From Thermocrispum municipale DSM 44069 (GTDB lineage: Bacteria > Actinomycetota > Actinomycetes > Mycobacteriales > Pseudonocardiaceae), in contig NZ_ATYT01000003.1 in the NCBI RefSeq assembly GCF_000427825.1, positions 512,157-576,156 on the forward strand: a stretch of DNA of 64,000 bases, given 5' to 3'. Below, piece after piece: positions 32,220-41,591 of this stretch. The notes under the pieces were generated by a model. It was given only the letters and a program-made list of their open reading frames with translations. It was not told where the DNA came from and did no database searches. The position numbers and the translations under genes were made by a program. Positions within the stretch are counted from its first letter, which is position 1, and the number at the start of each line of letters is the position of its first letter.

Positions 32220-34985
32220 GTGGCAGAGAGCCCGATGACCCGGACGACATCGCCGGCCGAGCGGTACCAGGCGGCGAAACAGCGTTCCCGCTACCCGCAG
32301 CTCACCGCATTCGCCGCCGAGATGGCCTTCGAATTCGACGACTTCCAGATCAAGGGGTGCCGCGCGCTGGAGGACGGCCACGGCGTACTGGTCTGCGCGC
32401 CCACCGGCGCGGGCAAGACGGTGGTCGGCGAGTTCGCCGTGCACCTGGCGTTGGCAGAAGGCCGCAAGTGCTTCTACACCACGCCGATCAAGGCGCTGTC
32501 CAACCAGAAGTACACCGACCTGGTCGAACGCTACGGGTCCAGCGCCGTAGGCCTGCTGACGGGCGACACGTCGATCAACGGCAGCGCCCAGGTGGTCGTG
32601 ATGACCACCGAGGTGCTGCGCAACATGCTCTACGCGGGCTCGTCCACGCTCAACGACCTCGGCTATGTCGTCCTCGACGAGATCCACTACCTGGCCGACC
32701 GATTCCGCGGGGCGGTGTGGGAGGAAGTCATCCTGCACCTGCCCGAGCACGTGCGCATCGCAGGCCTGTCGGCCACGGTGAGCAACGCCGAGGAGTTCGG
32801 CGAGTGGCTGGTCGCGGTCCGCGGCGACACCACCGTCGTGGTCGACGAGCACCGGCCGGTGCCGCTCTGGCAGCACATGATGGTCGGTGGCCGCCTCTAC
32901 GACTTGTTCGCCGACGACGGCCGCGGCGATCGGCCGCGCATCAACCCCGGCCTGTTGCGCCGCACGGAGGAAGTCGGCCGCTACTACGGCAACGGCCATC
33001 TCCGCGGGCCGCGTGGCCGCAAGCGCTCCTACCAGCGGCAACCGCGGTTCCGGCCGCCGTCACGCGTCGACGTGCTCGAGCGGCTCGACCGCTCCGGCCT
33101 GCTGCCCGCGATCGTGTTCATCTTCTCCCGCGCCGGGTGTGACGCCGCGGTCGAACAGTGCGTGCGAGCAGGTGTGCGGCTGAACACCGACGAGGAGCGC
33201 GCCGAGGCCAGGGAGATCATCGACCGGCGCACGGCCGAACTACCCGAGTCGGATCTGAGCGTGCTCGGCTTCTGGGAGTGGCGCGAGGCGTTGGAACGTG
33301 GCATCGCCGCCCACCACGCGGGCCTGCTGCCTGCGTTCAAGGAAACCGTGGAGGAGTTGTTCGTCCGCGGCTTGGTCAAGGTCGTGTTCGCCACCGAGAC
33401 GTTGGCGTTGGGCATCAACATGCCCGCTCGCACCGTGGTGCTGGAACGGCTGGTCAAGTACAACGGCGAGGCCCATGTCGACCTGACGCCGGGGGAATAC
33501 ACCCAGCTGACCGGGCGTGCCGGGCGGCGCGGCATCGACGTGGAAGGCCACGGTGTGGTGCTGTGGCAACCCGGGGTCGACCCGAGGCAGGTCGCCGGTC
33601 TCGCCTCGACGCGCACGTATCCGCTGAAGTCGTCGTTCCGGCCCGGGTACAACATGGCGGTCAACCTGGTCGACCACTTGGGTGCCGACCAGGCCCGCGA
33701 GCTGCTCGAGCAGTCGTTCGCCCAGTTCCAGGCGGACCGATCCGTGGTCGGCTTGTCCCGCACCATCGAACGCAACAGCGAGGCGCTGCGCGGCTACGCC
33801 GAGGCGGCCGGGGACAAGGAGAACTTCGAGCAGCTGGTCAGCTACGCCGAGCTGCGCCGCAAGATCTCCGCCAGGGAAAAGGCGCTGGCCAGGCAGAACA
33901 GCTCCGCTCGCCGACTCGACACGATCGCGTCGTTGGAGAAGCTGCGCAAAGGCGACGTCATCGCAGTCCCGTCCGGTCGGCGGGCAGGCATCGCCGTGGT
34001 CGTCGACCCCGGCCTGGACCCGGTCCGTGACCCCCGTCCGGTAGTGGTCACCGAGGACCGCTGGTCCGGCGCGCTGTCCGTCGCGGACTTCACCGGCCCG
34101 GTGGAGCCGCTGGGCAAGCTGCGCCTGCCCAAGCACGTGGCCACCCGTTCGCCGAAGGTTCGCCACGACATCGCGTCGGCCCTGCGGGAGAAGGGGATCA
34201 CCCCACCGGGGCGCAGGCGCAAGAAGATCGACGTGAACTCCGACCCGGAACTGGCCGGCCTGCGCCGCGCCTTGCGCGCGCACCCCGTGCACGGCATGGC
34301 CGACCGGGAGCAGAAGTTGCGTTGGGTGGAGCGCTACGAGCGCCTGGCGGCGGAGAACGAGAAGCTTCGCCAGCGGGTCGCGGCGACCACCCACTCGCTG
34401 GCCCGCTCGTTCGACCGGATCCGTGGGCTGCTGACCGAGCGCGGCTATCTGACCGATCGCGGCGAGCGAGTCACCGAGCACGGGCGCCGACTGGCGCGCA
34501 TCTACGGTGAGTCCGACCTGCTGGTCGCCGAGTGCCTCCGGCATGGCGTGTGGGCGAACCTGGGCGCGCCGGAGTTGGCCGCGGTGGTGTCGTCGCTGGT
34601 GTTCGAGTCGCGCAGGGACAGTGCGGGTGAGCCGCGTATCCCGTCCGCCATGAGCACGGCGTGGCGGGAGACGGCGCGCCTGTGGTCGGAGCTGATCGAC
34701 GACGAACGTCGGCACAAGCTCGAGCGCACCCGCGAGCCCGACCCCGGTTTCGCGTGGCCGGTGTACCGCTGGGCGCGCGGGGAGAGCCTGGAGAGCGTCA
34801 TGACCGCGGCGGAGATCAACGGCCAGGAACTCTCCGCGGGAGATTTCGTGCGCTGGTGCCGTCAGGTGATCGACCTGCTCGAGCAGCTGCGGGACGTGCT
34901 GGGGCGGGATCATCCGGTCGGTGCCGCCGCAGCGGAAGCGACACGGTCGTTGCGGCGCGGCGTGGTCGCGGCCGGGACGGTGTAG
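32220..34985 (+). CDS. helY: Superfamily 2 DExH-box RNA helicase HelY (Ski2/Mtr4-like)
   Basis: A 921-residue ATP-dependent helicase of the Ski2 family. Walker A APTGAGKT at residues 60-67, motif II DEIHYL, SAT-type motif GLSATVSN, ATETLALGINMPARTVV, and motif VI QLTGRAGRRGIDVEGHG are all intact. After the two RecA domains come a winged helix and a helical DSHCT-type C-terminal domain of about 180 residues (TAWRETARLWSELI). It is the counterpart of mycobacterial Rv2092c and keeps its place after tatC. Ski2-like proteins act in RNA turnover; a precise role in actinobacteria is not settled as far as I know. The GTG start has no clear ribosome-binding site. Confidence 0.93.
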   Translation: MAESPMTRTTSPAERYQAAKQRSRYPQLTAFAAEMAFEFDDFQIKGCRALEDGHGVLVCAPTGAGKTVVGEFAVHLALAEGRKCFYTTPIKALSNQKYTDLVERYGSSAVGLLTGDTSINGSAQVVVMTTEVLRNMLYAGSSTLNDLGYVVLDEIHYLADRFRGAVWEEVILHLPEHVRIAGLSATVSNAEEFGEWLVAVRGDTTVVVDEHRPVPLWQHMMVGGRLYDLFADDGRGDRPRINPGLLRRTEEVGRYYGNGHLRGPRGRKRSYQRQPRFRPPSRVDVLERLDRSGLLPAIVFIFSRAGCDAAVEQCVRAGVRLNTDEERAEAREIIDRRTAELPESDLSVLGFWEWREALERGIAAHHAGLLPAFKETVEELFVRGLVKVVFATETLALGINMPARTVVLERLVKYNGEAHVDLTPGEYTQLTGRAGRRGIDVEGHGVVLWQPGVDPRQVAGLASTRTYPLKSSFRPGYNMAVNLVDHLGADQARELLEQSFAQFQADRSVVGLSRTIERNSEALRGYAEAAGDKENFEQLVSYAELRRKISAREKALARQNSSARRLDTIASLEKLRKGDVIAVPSGRRAGIAVVVDPGLDPVRDPRPVVVTEDRWSGALSVADFTGPVEPLGKLRLPKHVATRSPKVRHDIASALREKGITPPGRRRKKIDVNSDPELAGLRRALRAHPVHGMADREQKLRWVERYERLAAENEKLRQRVAATTHSLARSFDRIRGLLTERGYLTDRGERVTEHGRRLARIYGESDLLVAECLRHGVWANLGAPELAAVVSSLVFESRRDSAGEPRIPSAMSTAWRETARLWSELIDDERRHKLERTREPDPGFAWPVYRWARGESLESVMTAAEINGQELSAGDFVRWCRQVIDLLEQLRDVLGRDHPVGAAAAEATRSLRRGVVAAGTV

Positions 34986-35085
34986 CGGGAAGATTACGGC
35001 TCGGAACCGTCGGCGCCGCCGGTGAGTCGTCTCGACGGTCGATGTGGTTTGATCCTGCGCAGAATGCGGTCCGACTGGAGGCACG

Positions 35086-35703
35086 ATGAGCACGCCCTAT
35101 GGAGGCAATGACCCACAGCAGTGGGGCCAGCAGCCTGGCGGACACCCCCAGCAGGGTGGCTACCCCGGGCAGCAGGGTGGGGGCTGGGGTCAGCAGTACC
35201 CACCGAGCGGTCCACAACAGCAGCAGTACCCACCGAGTGGACCGCAGCAACAGCAGTACCCGCCCAGCGGCGGACTGCCACAGCAGCAGCCAGGCGGCTA
35301 CCAGCAACAGCCGTACGAGCAGCAGTGGCAGCAGCCTGGCCAGGCCTACAGCCAGTACCCCGGCGGGTACGAGCAGCAGGAGAAGAAGTCCAAGACGTGG
35401 CTGTGGGTCACGCTTGGTGTCGTGGTCGTGGCGGTCGCCGCGGTCGCCGTGCTCGGTTTCCTCACGCCCGGGTGGTTCGTGACCAAGACGTTCGACTCGG
35501 CCGCGGTCGAGGAGGGCGTGGTCAAGATTCTCGGCGAGAACTACAAGATCGAGAACGTGCAGTGCCCGGACGGCCAGGAGGTCAAGCAGGACCACTCGTT
35601 CACCTGCACCGCGACGGTCGACGGTCAGGAGAAGAAGATCCCGATCACCGTCACCGACGCGGAGGCCGATCCGCCGGTGTACCGGGTGGGTGGACCGCAG
35701 TAA
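35086..35703 (+). CDS. DUF4333 membrane protein with Gln/Pro/Gly-rich N-terminus
   Basis: A 205-residue protein. Residues 1-100 are low-complexity and cytoplasmic, with two tandem repeats of QQYPPSGPQQQ followed by more QQ/PG pairs. One membrane span follows (WLWVTLGVVVVAVAAVAVLG), then an extracytoplasmic DUF4333 domain of about 75 residues with the conserved pair of Cys: NVQCPDGQEV and SFTCTATVDGQEKKIPITVT. It corresponds by position and type to mycobacterial Rv2091c downstream of helY. A second DUF4333 protein, a lipoprotein, lies at 37022. SD GGAGG precedes the ATG. Function unknown. Confidence 0.85.
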   Translation: MSTPYGGNDPQQWGQQPGGHPQQGGYPGQQGGGWGQQYPPSGPQQQQYPPSGPQQQQYPPSGGLPQQQPGGYQQQPYEQQWQQPGQAYSQYPGGYEQQEKKSKTWLWVTLGVVVVAVAAVAVLGFLTPGWFVTKTFDSAAVEEGVVKILGENYKIENVQCPDGQEVKQDHSFTCTATVDGQEKKIPITVTDAEADPPVYRVGGPQ

Positions 35704-35755
35704 AGCGGTGGCGTTAATTCGGTAGCCGCGCGGTGGACCGTTCCGCAATCATGCG

Positions 35756-36970
35756 GTGGTGACCGACTACCAGATCAGGATTGCGCACGAATCGGAACAC
35801 CGCGCGGCCGCTGACATGTTCCGCGGCACGATGCACTCGCTGCCCGTCGACGACGAGCAGTGGGCGAAGCTGTCGTCGAGGGTCTACCAGCCGAATCGGA
35901 TGTGGGCGGCCTTCGAGGGCGACGACGTCATCGGGATAGCGCGGTCGGTCGACTCGGCGATGGTCGTGCCTGGTGGGGCGCAGGTTCCTGTCGCCGCGGT
36001 CACCGCGGTCGGTGTGCGCGCCGATCGGACGCGCCGCGGGATCGCGAGCGCCCTGCTCCGTCGCCAGTTGGTCGAGGCTGGGGAGCGCGGCATGCCGATC
36101 GCCGCGCTGCACGCCAGTGAGGCGGTCATCTACGGCAGGCACGGTTACGGGGTGGCGACGCAGGAACGCACCCTGGTGATCGACCGCAAGCGGGCCAGGG
36201 TGCGGAACCCGGTCACGGCCGGGCGGGTCGAGTTTCTCGAGCTTTCCGAGGCCACGCGGGTGCTGCCGGAGGTCTACCGGCGTTTCGAAACCCAACGCGT
36301 CGGCATGATCCAGCGACCGTCGTATCTGTGGGCGACCTGGGAGGGTGTGTTCTCCGACCGACCGCAGGCGCCGGTGCGCGTCGCGGTCTACCACGGCGAG
36401 GACGGCGTGGAAGGCTTCGCGGCGTACCAGGTGAGCAACCCGTGGCCGGAGGACGGCGACGCGGTGCTGCACGTCACCGACCTGATGGTGGGCACGGACG
36501 AGGCGTTCCGCGCGCTGTGGCAGCACCTGCTGGGCGTGGACCTGGTCGACAAGGCGAAGGCGTGGGCACGTCCGCTGGACGAGCCGGTCGAGCCGATGCT
36601 GGTGGACTCGCGGGCCTGCACCACGCAGGGTATCGGCGACGAGGTGTGGGTACGGCTGATCGATGTGCAGGCGGGCTTGCAGGCGCGCAAGTACACGCCG
36701 GGCAGCAGCGTGGTGATCGAGGTCGTCGACAAGGTCCTTCCGGAGAACAACGGCCGGTACCACGTGTCTGCCGAAGGCGTCGAGCGCACCGACGCGCCCG
36801 CGGGCCTGTCGATGGACGCCGAGGTGTTGGCGATGCTCTACCTCGGTGGATGGCGGGCATCGGCCCTGGCGCGCGCCGGCCGGATCGAGGTGGCCGACCC
36901 GAAGTCCCTCGCGGCTGCCGACGAGGTGTTCGCGGCCGAGCACATTCCGTGGTGCGGGACTTTCTTCTAG
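35756..36970 (+). CDS. Eis-type GNAT N-acetyltransferase
   Basis: A 404-residue protein of the Eis family (enhanced intracellular survival), acetyl-CoA-dependent multi-site N-acetyltransferases known for aminoglycoside acetylation and lysine acetylation of host and bacterial proteins. The first GNAT domain has VAAVTAVGVRADRTRRGIAS with the acetyl-CoA pyrophosphate loop, followed by IYGRHGYGVATQERTLVIDR. The second domain and SCP2-like region follow, and the chain ends PWCGTFF, carrying the free C-terminal Phe used as a catalytic base in Eis. The start is GTG (35756 or 35759). It lies between two DUF4333 genes. The natural substrate is unknown. Confidence 0.88.
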   Translation: MVTDYQIRIAHESEHRAAADMFRGTMHSLPVDDEQWAKLSSRVYQPNRMWAAFEGDDVIGIARSVDSAMVVPGGAQVPVAAVTAVGVRADRTRRGIASALLRRQLVEAGERGMPIAALHASEAVIYGRHGYGVATQERTLVIDRKRARVRNPVTAGRVEFLELSEATRVLPEVYRRFETQRVGMIQRPSYLWATWEGVFSDRPQAPVRVAVYHGEDGVEGFAAYQVSNPWPEDGDAVLHVTDLMVGTDEAFRALWQHLLGVDLVDKAKAWARPLDEPVEPMLVDSRACTTQGIGDEVWVRLIDVQAGLQARKYTPGSSVVIEVVDKVLPENNGRYHVSAEGVERTDAPAGLSMDAEVLAMLYLGGWRASALARAGRIEVADPKSLAAADEVFAAEHIPWCGTFF

Positions 36971-37021
36971 CGCTCTACTCTGCAGTAGTCTGCCCTCGCG
37001 CAGGCCACGAAAGGAGCGCTG

Positions 37022-37432
37022 GTGAAGTTCGGGGGCATATGCGGTGCTGGACTGGCCATGGTGGCGGCGCTGCTCGCGGCGGGCTGTGAGCAGCAGCAGC
37101 AGGACCCGGGCGCGGAATCGGATCCCGCTCCACCGACGAGCACGAGCGCAAGCCCGTCCAGTGCGATGAGCCCGGCGCCGCCGACGCCGGCCACGTCGTT
37201 CGAACCGGCGCCGCGCCAGTTCGATCACGCGGCGATGCAGGATGCGGTGCATCAGATCCTCACCGAGTACCACCAGGTGGAGAACCTCGGGACGGTGATC
37301 TGCCCGCCGCGCAAGCCGGTGGAGGAGGGCGTGAAGTTCAGCTGCACCGCCACCATCGACGGGGAGCAGAAGAAGGTTCCGATCACGGTGACCAGCGACG
37401 ACGGCGACTATCGGGTCGGGGCCCCACGCTGA
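37022..37432 (+). CDS. DUF4333 lipoprotein
   Basis: A 136-residue exported protein. The N-terminus is a lipoprotein signal with lipobox LLAAGC (Cys near residue 22), followed by a Ser/Thr/Pro-rich linker of about 45 residues and a DUF4333 domain with two Cys: VICPPRKPVEEG and KFSCTATIDGEQKKVPITVT. The domain is very close to that of the membrane protein at 35086 (TCTATVDGQEKKIPITVT there), so the two genes are paralogues flanking the Eis gene. SD GGAG lies five bases before the GTG, and TACTCT/TAGTCT hexamers lie upstream. Function unknown. Confidence 0.85.
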   Translation: MKFGGICGAGLAMVAALLAAGCEQQQQDPGAESDPAPPTSTSASPSSAMSPAPPTPATSFEPAPRQFDHAAMQDAVHQILTEYHQVENLGTVICPPRKPVEEGVKFSCTATIDGEQKKVPITVTSDDGDYRVGAPR

Positions 37433-37518
37433 CGGTGAGGTGACGGCCAGAAGGTTGCTACTCGCGACACCGGGTGGGCGATCGACGGGTGCACCACCTG
37501 TGATGCGTCGAAAGTGGA

Positions 37519-37555
37519 GCCGGCCCGACGTCGACCAGAGCGTCGGGCCGGCTTT
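37519..37555. terminator. Strong hairpin terminator after the DUF4333 lipoprotein gene
   Basis: GCCGGCCCGACG (37519-37530) and its perfect complement (37541-37552) form a 12-bp GC-rich stem around a 10-base loop, followed by TTT. It separates this transcript from the convergent DUF3037 gene. The rest of the 282-base gap holds nothing I recognise. Confidence 0.85.
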
Positions 37556-37714
37556 ACCGAACTGTGGGTCGCCCGGCCGGAACGACCTGCGGCGCGAGTA
37601 GCCGGCGAGGCGGCCGGGCGGTTCGCGGACAGCGACGGCCGTGCGTGACGTGGCTCGGCGTGTCAGGCGGTGGACGAGCTCGGTGCGTGGCCGTGACGCT
37701 GTGCTGTGGTGGAC

Positions 37715-38095
37715 CTATTTCGGTGGAAGCACCAGGCGGCGGACCAGCCGATCCAGCTCGGCGGCCGGGTCGGCGGTGACCCCGGTGTGCACCGGCCCTG
37801 GCTGGACCACGGTCGAGCGGGGCGCGGTCAGCCAGTGGAACCGCTTGCCGATGTCGTCGCTGAGCCCGCCCGCGCTGCCGTCGCACGCCTTCTCCACCGC
37901 TCGCAGCGCACGCTCGACCTCCGTGACGTCGACAGCCGGATCGAGCGCGCGCAGGCGTTCGGCGTCCAATGCAGTACGGCAGCCGAGAAAACGCAGTGGT
38001 TTGCAGTAGAGCACCGCGCCGACGTTGATGGCCTCGCCCCGGTCGACGCGCGGCACGGCTCGCAGCAGTGCGTAGACGAACGGATGACGGTTCAC
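37715..38095 (-). CDS. DUF3037 family protein
   Basis: A 126-residue protein. [20 protein letters not shown] and INVGAVLYCKPLRFLGCRTA match the N-terminal part of DUF3037, a family often encoded next to HipA-like kinases. The C-terminus contains FHWLTAPRSTVVQPGPVHTG and ends in a basic helix. The GTG start overlaps the stop of the HipA-like gene by four bases (GTGA), so the two are translated together. The family's biochemical role is unknown to me; its pairing suggests that it is a partner or regulator of the kinase. Confidence 0.85.
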   Translation of the reverse strand: MNRHPFVYALLRAVPRVDRGEAINVGAVLYCKPLRFLGCRTALDAERLRALDPAVDVTEVERALRAVEKACDGSAGGLSDDIGKRFHWLTAPRSTVVQPGPVHTGVTADPAAELDRLVRRLVLPPK

Positions 38096-38862
38096 CGGGA
38101 AATCAGCTCCGTGACCCACTTCTCCCGGGCCGCCAGCCGCTGGCCGAAGAACCGCACGTATCGCTCGCGCAGCTCGGCCGGGCCTGCGCCCGGCTCGTAC
38201 AACCACTCGTCCGGCACGTCGTCCACCGCGGCCCGCACCGCCTCCTCGGTCAGCAGCGGTGCCAGCTCGGCGTCGGCGGCGGCCACGTCGGGCGCAGGCT
38301 CATCCTCGTCGTTCAGCAGCACATACCCGTCCGGATTGAACGGCCGCTCGGCGTGCTTGTCCATGGATGGCCAGTTGTAGTGGAACGTCAACGACGAACC
38401 ATGGTCGATCAAGTACAACTCGCCGTGCCACCGCAGCAGATTGGGGTTGCGGCGCGTGCGGTCGACATTGCCGATCAGCGCGTCGAACCACAGCACCCGG
38501 CCGGCCAGTGCGGGATCGGTGCGGAAGCCACCGGGGTCGTAGTCGACCGCGCCGGGCAGGAAGTCGACCCCCAGATTGAGACCACCACTGGCCTTGAGCA
38601 GGTCCTGGATGTCCGGATCCGGTTCGCTGGCGGCCATCGCCGCGTCCAGATGCACCGCCACGATGCGCGGAACCGGCAGCCCCAGCGTGTGCGCCAACCG
38701 GGCCGCGATCACCTCGGAGACCAGTACCTTCGCCCCCTGGCCCGCGCCACGGAACTTCACCACATAGGTGCCGTCGTCATCGGTTTCCATCAACCCCGGC
38801 ATCGACCCGCCCTCGCGGAACGGGGTCAAGTACGCGGTCGCGGTCACTTCCTCAAGCGCCAC
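38092..38862 (-). CDS. HipA-like Ser/Thr kinase
   Basis: A 256-residue protein related to the C-terminal catalytic half of HipA, the persistence-linked kinase. Visible kinase elements are the ATP-binding Lys36 in [10 protein letters not shown], the catalytic segment [19 protein letters not shown] with Asp127, Asp134 and Asn141, and the metal-binding LIDHGSSL (Asp153). It is much shorter than E. coli HipA (about 440 residues), lacks the N-terminal subdomain, and has no HipB-type helix-turn-helix partner nearby; DUF3037 takes that position. The GTG start overlaps the stop of the upstream exonuclease by 11 bases. Whether it is a toxin is not shown. Confidence 0.82.
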   Translation of the reverse strand: MALEEVTATAYLTPFREGGSMPGLMETDDDGTYVVKFRGAGQGAKVLVSEVIAARLAHTLGLPVPRIVAVHLDAAMAASEPDPDIQDLLKASGGLNLGVDFLPGAVDYDPGGFRTDPALAGRVLWFDALIGNVDRTRRNPNLLRWHGELYLIDHGSSLTFHYNWPSMDKHAERPFNPDGYVLLNDEDEPAPDVAAADAELAPLLTEEAVRAAVDDVPDEWLYEPGAGPAELRERYVRFFGQRLAAREKWVTELISR

Positions 38863-39832
38863 CGGCGCCTACCTCTTCCAGCGCCGCCAGCAACCTCTTG
38901 GTCGACTGGCCCAGATTCCACTTCTCCGACAGCTCGCCGATGCGCTCCGGATCGGCCGGCACAGCCGGAACCGCGTCCGGGCCGGAGGCTTCGACCGGCG
39001 CGTCGGAGGCTACCCGCACGACCTGGGGCGCGGCGACCAAATATTCCGCGGCCGCGACGATGGAGGACTTCGCTCGCTTCGGCATCGCCGGGTCGTCGGC
39101 GTGGGCCGCGCGTACCACGGCGTCCAGTGAGCCGAACTGGCTGATCAGTTTGGCCGCGGTTTTCTCGCCGATGCCTGCCACCCCGGGCAGACCGTCGGAC
39201 GGATCTCCACGCAGCACGGCCATCTCGGCGTATCCCGCGCCGGCGCGCTCGACGGGCACGCCATAGCGTTGCGCCACGTCCTCCGGCCCGAGGACCTCCG
39301 CCTTCGCCCAGCCCTTGCCGACATAGATCACCCGTGTCGGGGTGGGCTCGTCACGCACGAGTTGGAACAGGTCCCGGTCACCGGTGACGACCTCCACCGG
39401 GTCGTCGTCCTCGCGCGCGGCCAACGTGCCGATCACGTCATCCGCTTCGAAGCCGTCGGCCTGGGCCACACACAACCCGAACGCGTGCATCAGCTCGATG
39501 ATGATCGGCACCTGAGGGCTGAGCGTGTCGGGCACCTCCTCGGTGGCCTGCCCGAGCCCGGCGGCCAGCAACACCGGATCGGGTTCTTCCGCCACGCGGT
39601 GCGCCTTGTAACTGGGGATCAGATCCACCCGGAACTGTGGTCGCCAGTCGGCGTCGAGACACACCACCAACCGTGACGGGCGCCGGTCGGTGATGATGCG
39701 GGCAACCGTGTCGGTGAACCCGCGCACCGCGTTGACCGGCGTGCCGTCGGGTGCTCGCAACGATTCCGGCAACGCGTAGAAGGCCCGGAAGTACAACCCG
39801 GCCGCGTCCAGCAGGGCGAGGGGAGCGCTCAT
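38852..39832 (-). CDS. 5'-3' exonuclease (Pol I N-terminal domain type)
   Basis: A stand-alone 326-residue 5'-3' exonuclease/flap nuclease, counterpart of mycobacterial Rv2090. It has the PIN-like catalytic core with [52 protein letters not shown] and [11 protein letters not shown], carrying the clustered metal-binding Asp residues, and the helix-hairpin-helix motif [20 protein letters not shown]. It removes RNA primers or flaps in replication and repair. I chose ATG at 39832 because the first conserved residues follow at once; the frame is open upstream to 39913. It diverges from pepE and overlaps the HipA-like gene. Confidence 0.92.
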   Translation of the reverse strand: MSAPLALLDAAGLYFRAFYALPESLRAPDGTPVNAVRGFTDTVARIITDRRPSRLVVCLDADWRPQFRVDLIPSYKAHRVAEEPDPVLLAAGLGQATEEVPDTLSPQVPIIIELMHAFGLCVAQADGFEADDVIGTLAAREDDDPVEVVTGDRDLFQLVRDEPTPTRVIYVGKGWAKAEVLGPEDVAQRYGVPVERAGAGYAEMAVLRGDPSDGLPGVAGIGEKTAAKLISQFGSLDAVVRAAHADDPAMPKRAKSSIVAAAEYLVAAPQVVRVASDAPVEASGPDAVPAVPADPERIGELSEKWNLGQSTKRLLAALEEVGAGGA

Positions 39833-39885
39833 GGATGCGAGCCTGCCACACCTCGCCTGGAACCAGCCGGAAATCCGGCGCGAAG

Positions 39886-39891
39886 TACGCT
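39886..39891 (+). promoter_or_regulatory. Candidate -10 element, leaderless start of pepE
   Basis: TACGCT is followed after 6 bases by the ATG at 39898. Confidence 0.5.
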
Positions 39892-39897
39892 CGAGGC

Positions 39898-41049
39898 ATG
39901 TCGAGGCGCTCACTGCACACTCCGGCTCCCGCTCCCGCCACGCTGCGCGCTCGCCTGGACAAGGCGCGCACCGCCGCAGCCGATGCGGGCACCGACGCTC
40001 TGTTGATCTCGCCGGGTTCGGATCTGAAGTACCTGCTCGGCCAGGCGGGCGGTTCGTTCGAGAGGCTGACGACCCTGGTGGTACCGGCCGACGACGCTCC
40101 GCCCGCGCTGGTGCTGCCCAAGCTGGAAGCTCCGGGATTCGACGACGTCCCGCTCGACGACCTCGGCGTCGAAGTGGTCACCTGGGTGGACGGGCAGGAC
40201 CCGTACGCCATCGTCGGTGAGCTGGCCGGACGCAAGGGCAAGCCCGGACGGGTGGCCGTCAGCGACGCGATGATCGCGCTGCACGTGCTCGGCCTGCGCG
40301 GCGCACTGTCCGCGGAACAGGTGCTCGCCGGACCCGTGTTGCGACAGCTGCGGATGCGCAAGGACGCCGAGGAGGTCGCCGCGCTGCGCGCCGCCGCCGA
40401 GGCGATCGACCGCGTGCACGCTCAGGTCCCGCCGTTGCTGCGGGCGGGCCGCAGCGAGGCCGAGGTGGGTGAGGACCTCGAGCAGCTCATCGTGGAGGAA
40501 GGCCACCTGGCGGCGGACTTCGTCATCGTCGGCTCCGGTCCGAACGGGGCGAGCCCGCACCACGACGTCTCGTCCCGCGTACTGCAGGAGGGCGACGTCG
40601 TGGTGGTCGACATCGGAGGCCCGCTGCCGAACGGGTACAACTCCGACAGCACGCGCACCTACAGCCTCGGTGAACCCGCGGAGCCGGACGTGCGTGACAC
40701 CTATGCGGTGTTGCAGGCAGCGCAACGGGCGGCAGTGGACGCGATCCGGCCGGGGGCGACCGCGGCGGAGATCGACGCGGCGGCGCGCAAGCCGATCACC
40801 GAGGCAGGCTTCGGTGAGCACTTCATCCACCGCACGGGACACGGAATTGGTCTGGACGTGCACGAGGAGCCCTACATTCAAAGCGACAACGATCTCGAGC
40901 TGGAGCCGGGCATGGCGTTCAGCGTCGAGCCGGGTATCTACCACCGTGGCCGCTGGGGCGCTCGGATCGAGGACATCGTCGTGGTGACGGAGGACGGCGT
41001 GGAGCAGCTCAACCGACGTCCGCACGAACTGCTGGTGGTCGAGCCATGA
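39898..41049 (+). CDS. pepE: Xaa-Pro dipeptidase/aminopeptidase (M24), PepE-like
   Basis: A cytoplasmic metallopeptidase that releases N-terminal residues before proline. The 383-residue protein has an N-terminal creatinase-like domain (residues about 15-150) and an M24 catalytic domain with all five metal ligands: Asp in [20 protein letters not shown] (two), His in [13 protein letters not shown], Glu in [10 protein letters not shown] and Glu in [14 protein letters not shown]. It matches mycobacterial PepE (Rv2089c) and its place in the conserved order. The next gene overlaps its stop by four bases. Confidence 0.9.
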   Translation: MSRRSLHTPAPAPATLRARLDKARTAAADAGTDALLISPGSDLKYLLGQAGGSFERLTTLVVPADDAPPALVLPKLEAPGFDDVPLDDLGVEVVTWVDGQDPYAIVGELAGRKGKPGRVAVSDAMIALHVLGLRGALSAEQVLAGPVLRQLRMRKDAEEVAALRAAAEAIDRVHAQVPPLLRAGRSEAEVGEDLEQLIVEEGHLAADFVIVGSGPNGASPHHDVSSRVLQEGDVVVVDIGGPLPNGYNSDSTRTYSLGEPAEPDVRDTYAVLQAAQRAAVDAIRPGATAAEIDAAARKPITEAGFGEHFIHRTGHGIGLDVHEEPYIQSDNDLELEPGMAFSVEPGIYHRGRWGARIEDIVVVTEDGVEQLNRRPHELLVVEP

Positions 41050-41501
41050 CAGCATCCCCTCTCGAACCGATCGACCAAGCCATCGCCAGGGAACTCAACG
41101 CCAACGGGCGGTGCAGCTTCACCGATCTCGCCGAGCGGGTCGGACTGTCGGTGTCCGCCGTGCATCAGCGGGTCCGGCGGCTGGAGCAGCGCGGCGTGAT
41201 CACCGGCTACACCGCTCGCCTGGACGGAGAGCAGATCGGACTGCCGCTGACGGCGTTGATCTCGTTGACGCCGAACGACCCGGCGGCGCCGGACGACTAT
41301 CCGCAGCGCATCGAGCACATCAGGGAGATCGAGTCCTGCTACTCGGTGGCGGGCGAGGAGTCGTACGTGTTACTGGCCAGGGTCGCCTCACCGGCCGGGC
41401 TGGAGGACTTGCTGCGCCGGATCCGGGAGGCGGCCAAGGTGTCCACCCGGACGACCGTGGTGCTGTCGACGCCGTTCGAGGGGCGGCCCGCCGCGATCTA
41501 G
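41046..41501 (+). CDS. Lrp/AsnC family transcriptional regulator
   Basis: A 151-residue regulator. The N-terminal helix-turn-helix reads IDQAIARELNANGRCSFTDL, then VGLSVSAVHQRVRRLEQRGV and ITGYTARLDGEQIGLP, the usual Lrp/AsnC signature. The C-terminal RAM domain, which binds amino acids and mediates octamers, includes YSVAGEESYVLLARVASPAG and ends TTVVLSTPFEGRPAAI. Its ATG overlaps the pepE stop (ATGA), so peptide breakdown and amino-acid sensing may be linked. The effector is unknown. Confidence 0.9.
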   Translation: MTASPLEPIDQAIARELNANGRCSFTDLAERVGLSVSAVHQRVRRLEQRGVITGYTARLDGEQIGLPLTALISLTPNDPAAPDDYPQRIEHIREIESCYSVAGEESYVLLARVASPAGLEDLLRRIREAAKVSTRTTVVLSTPFEGRPAAI

Positions 41502-41591
41502 CCCGCACTGCGGGCGCGAGATGGTGTGCGGAGGCTGGGTGCGGACTGGCCGGTGCGCGCCGACGGTTGCGATGCCTTACGCCGACGCGTT

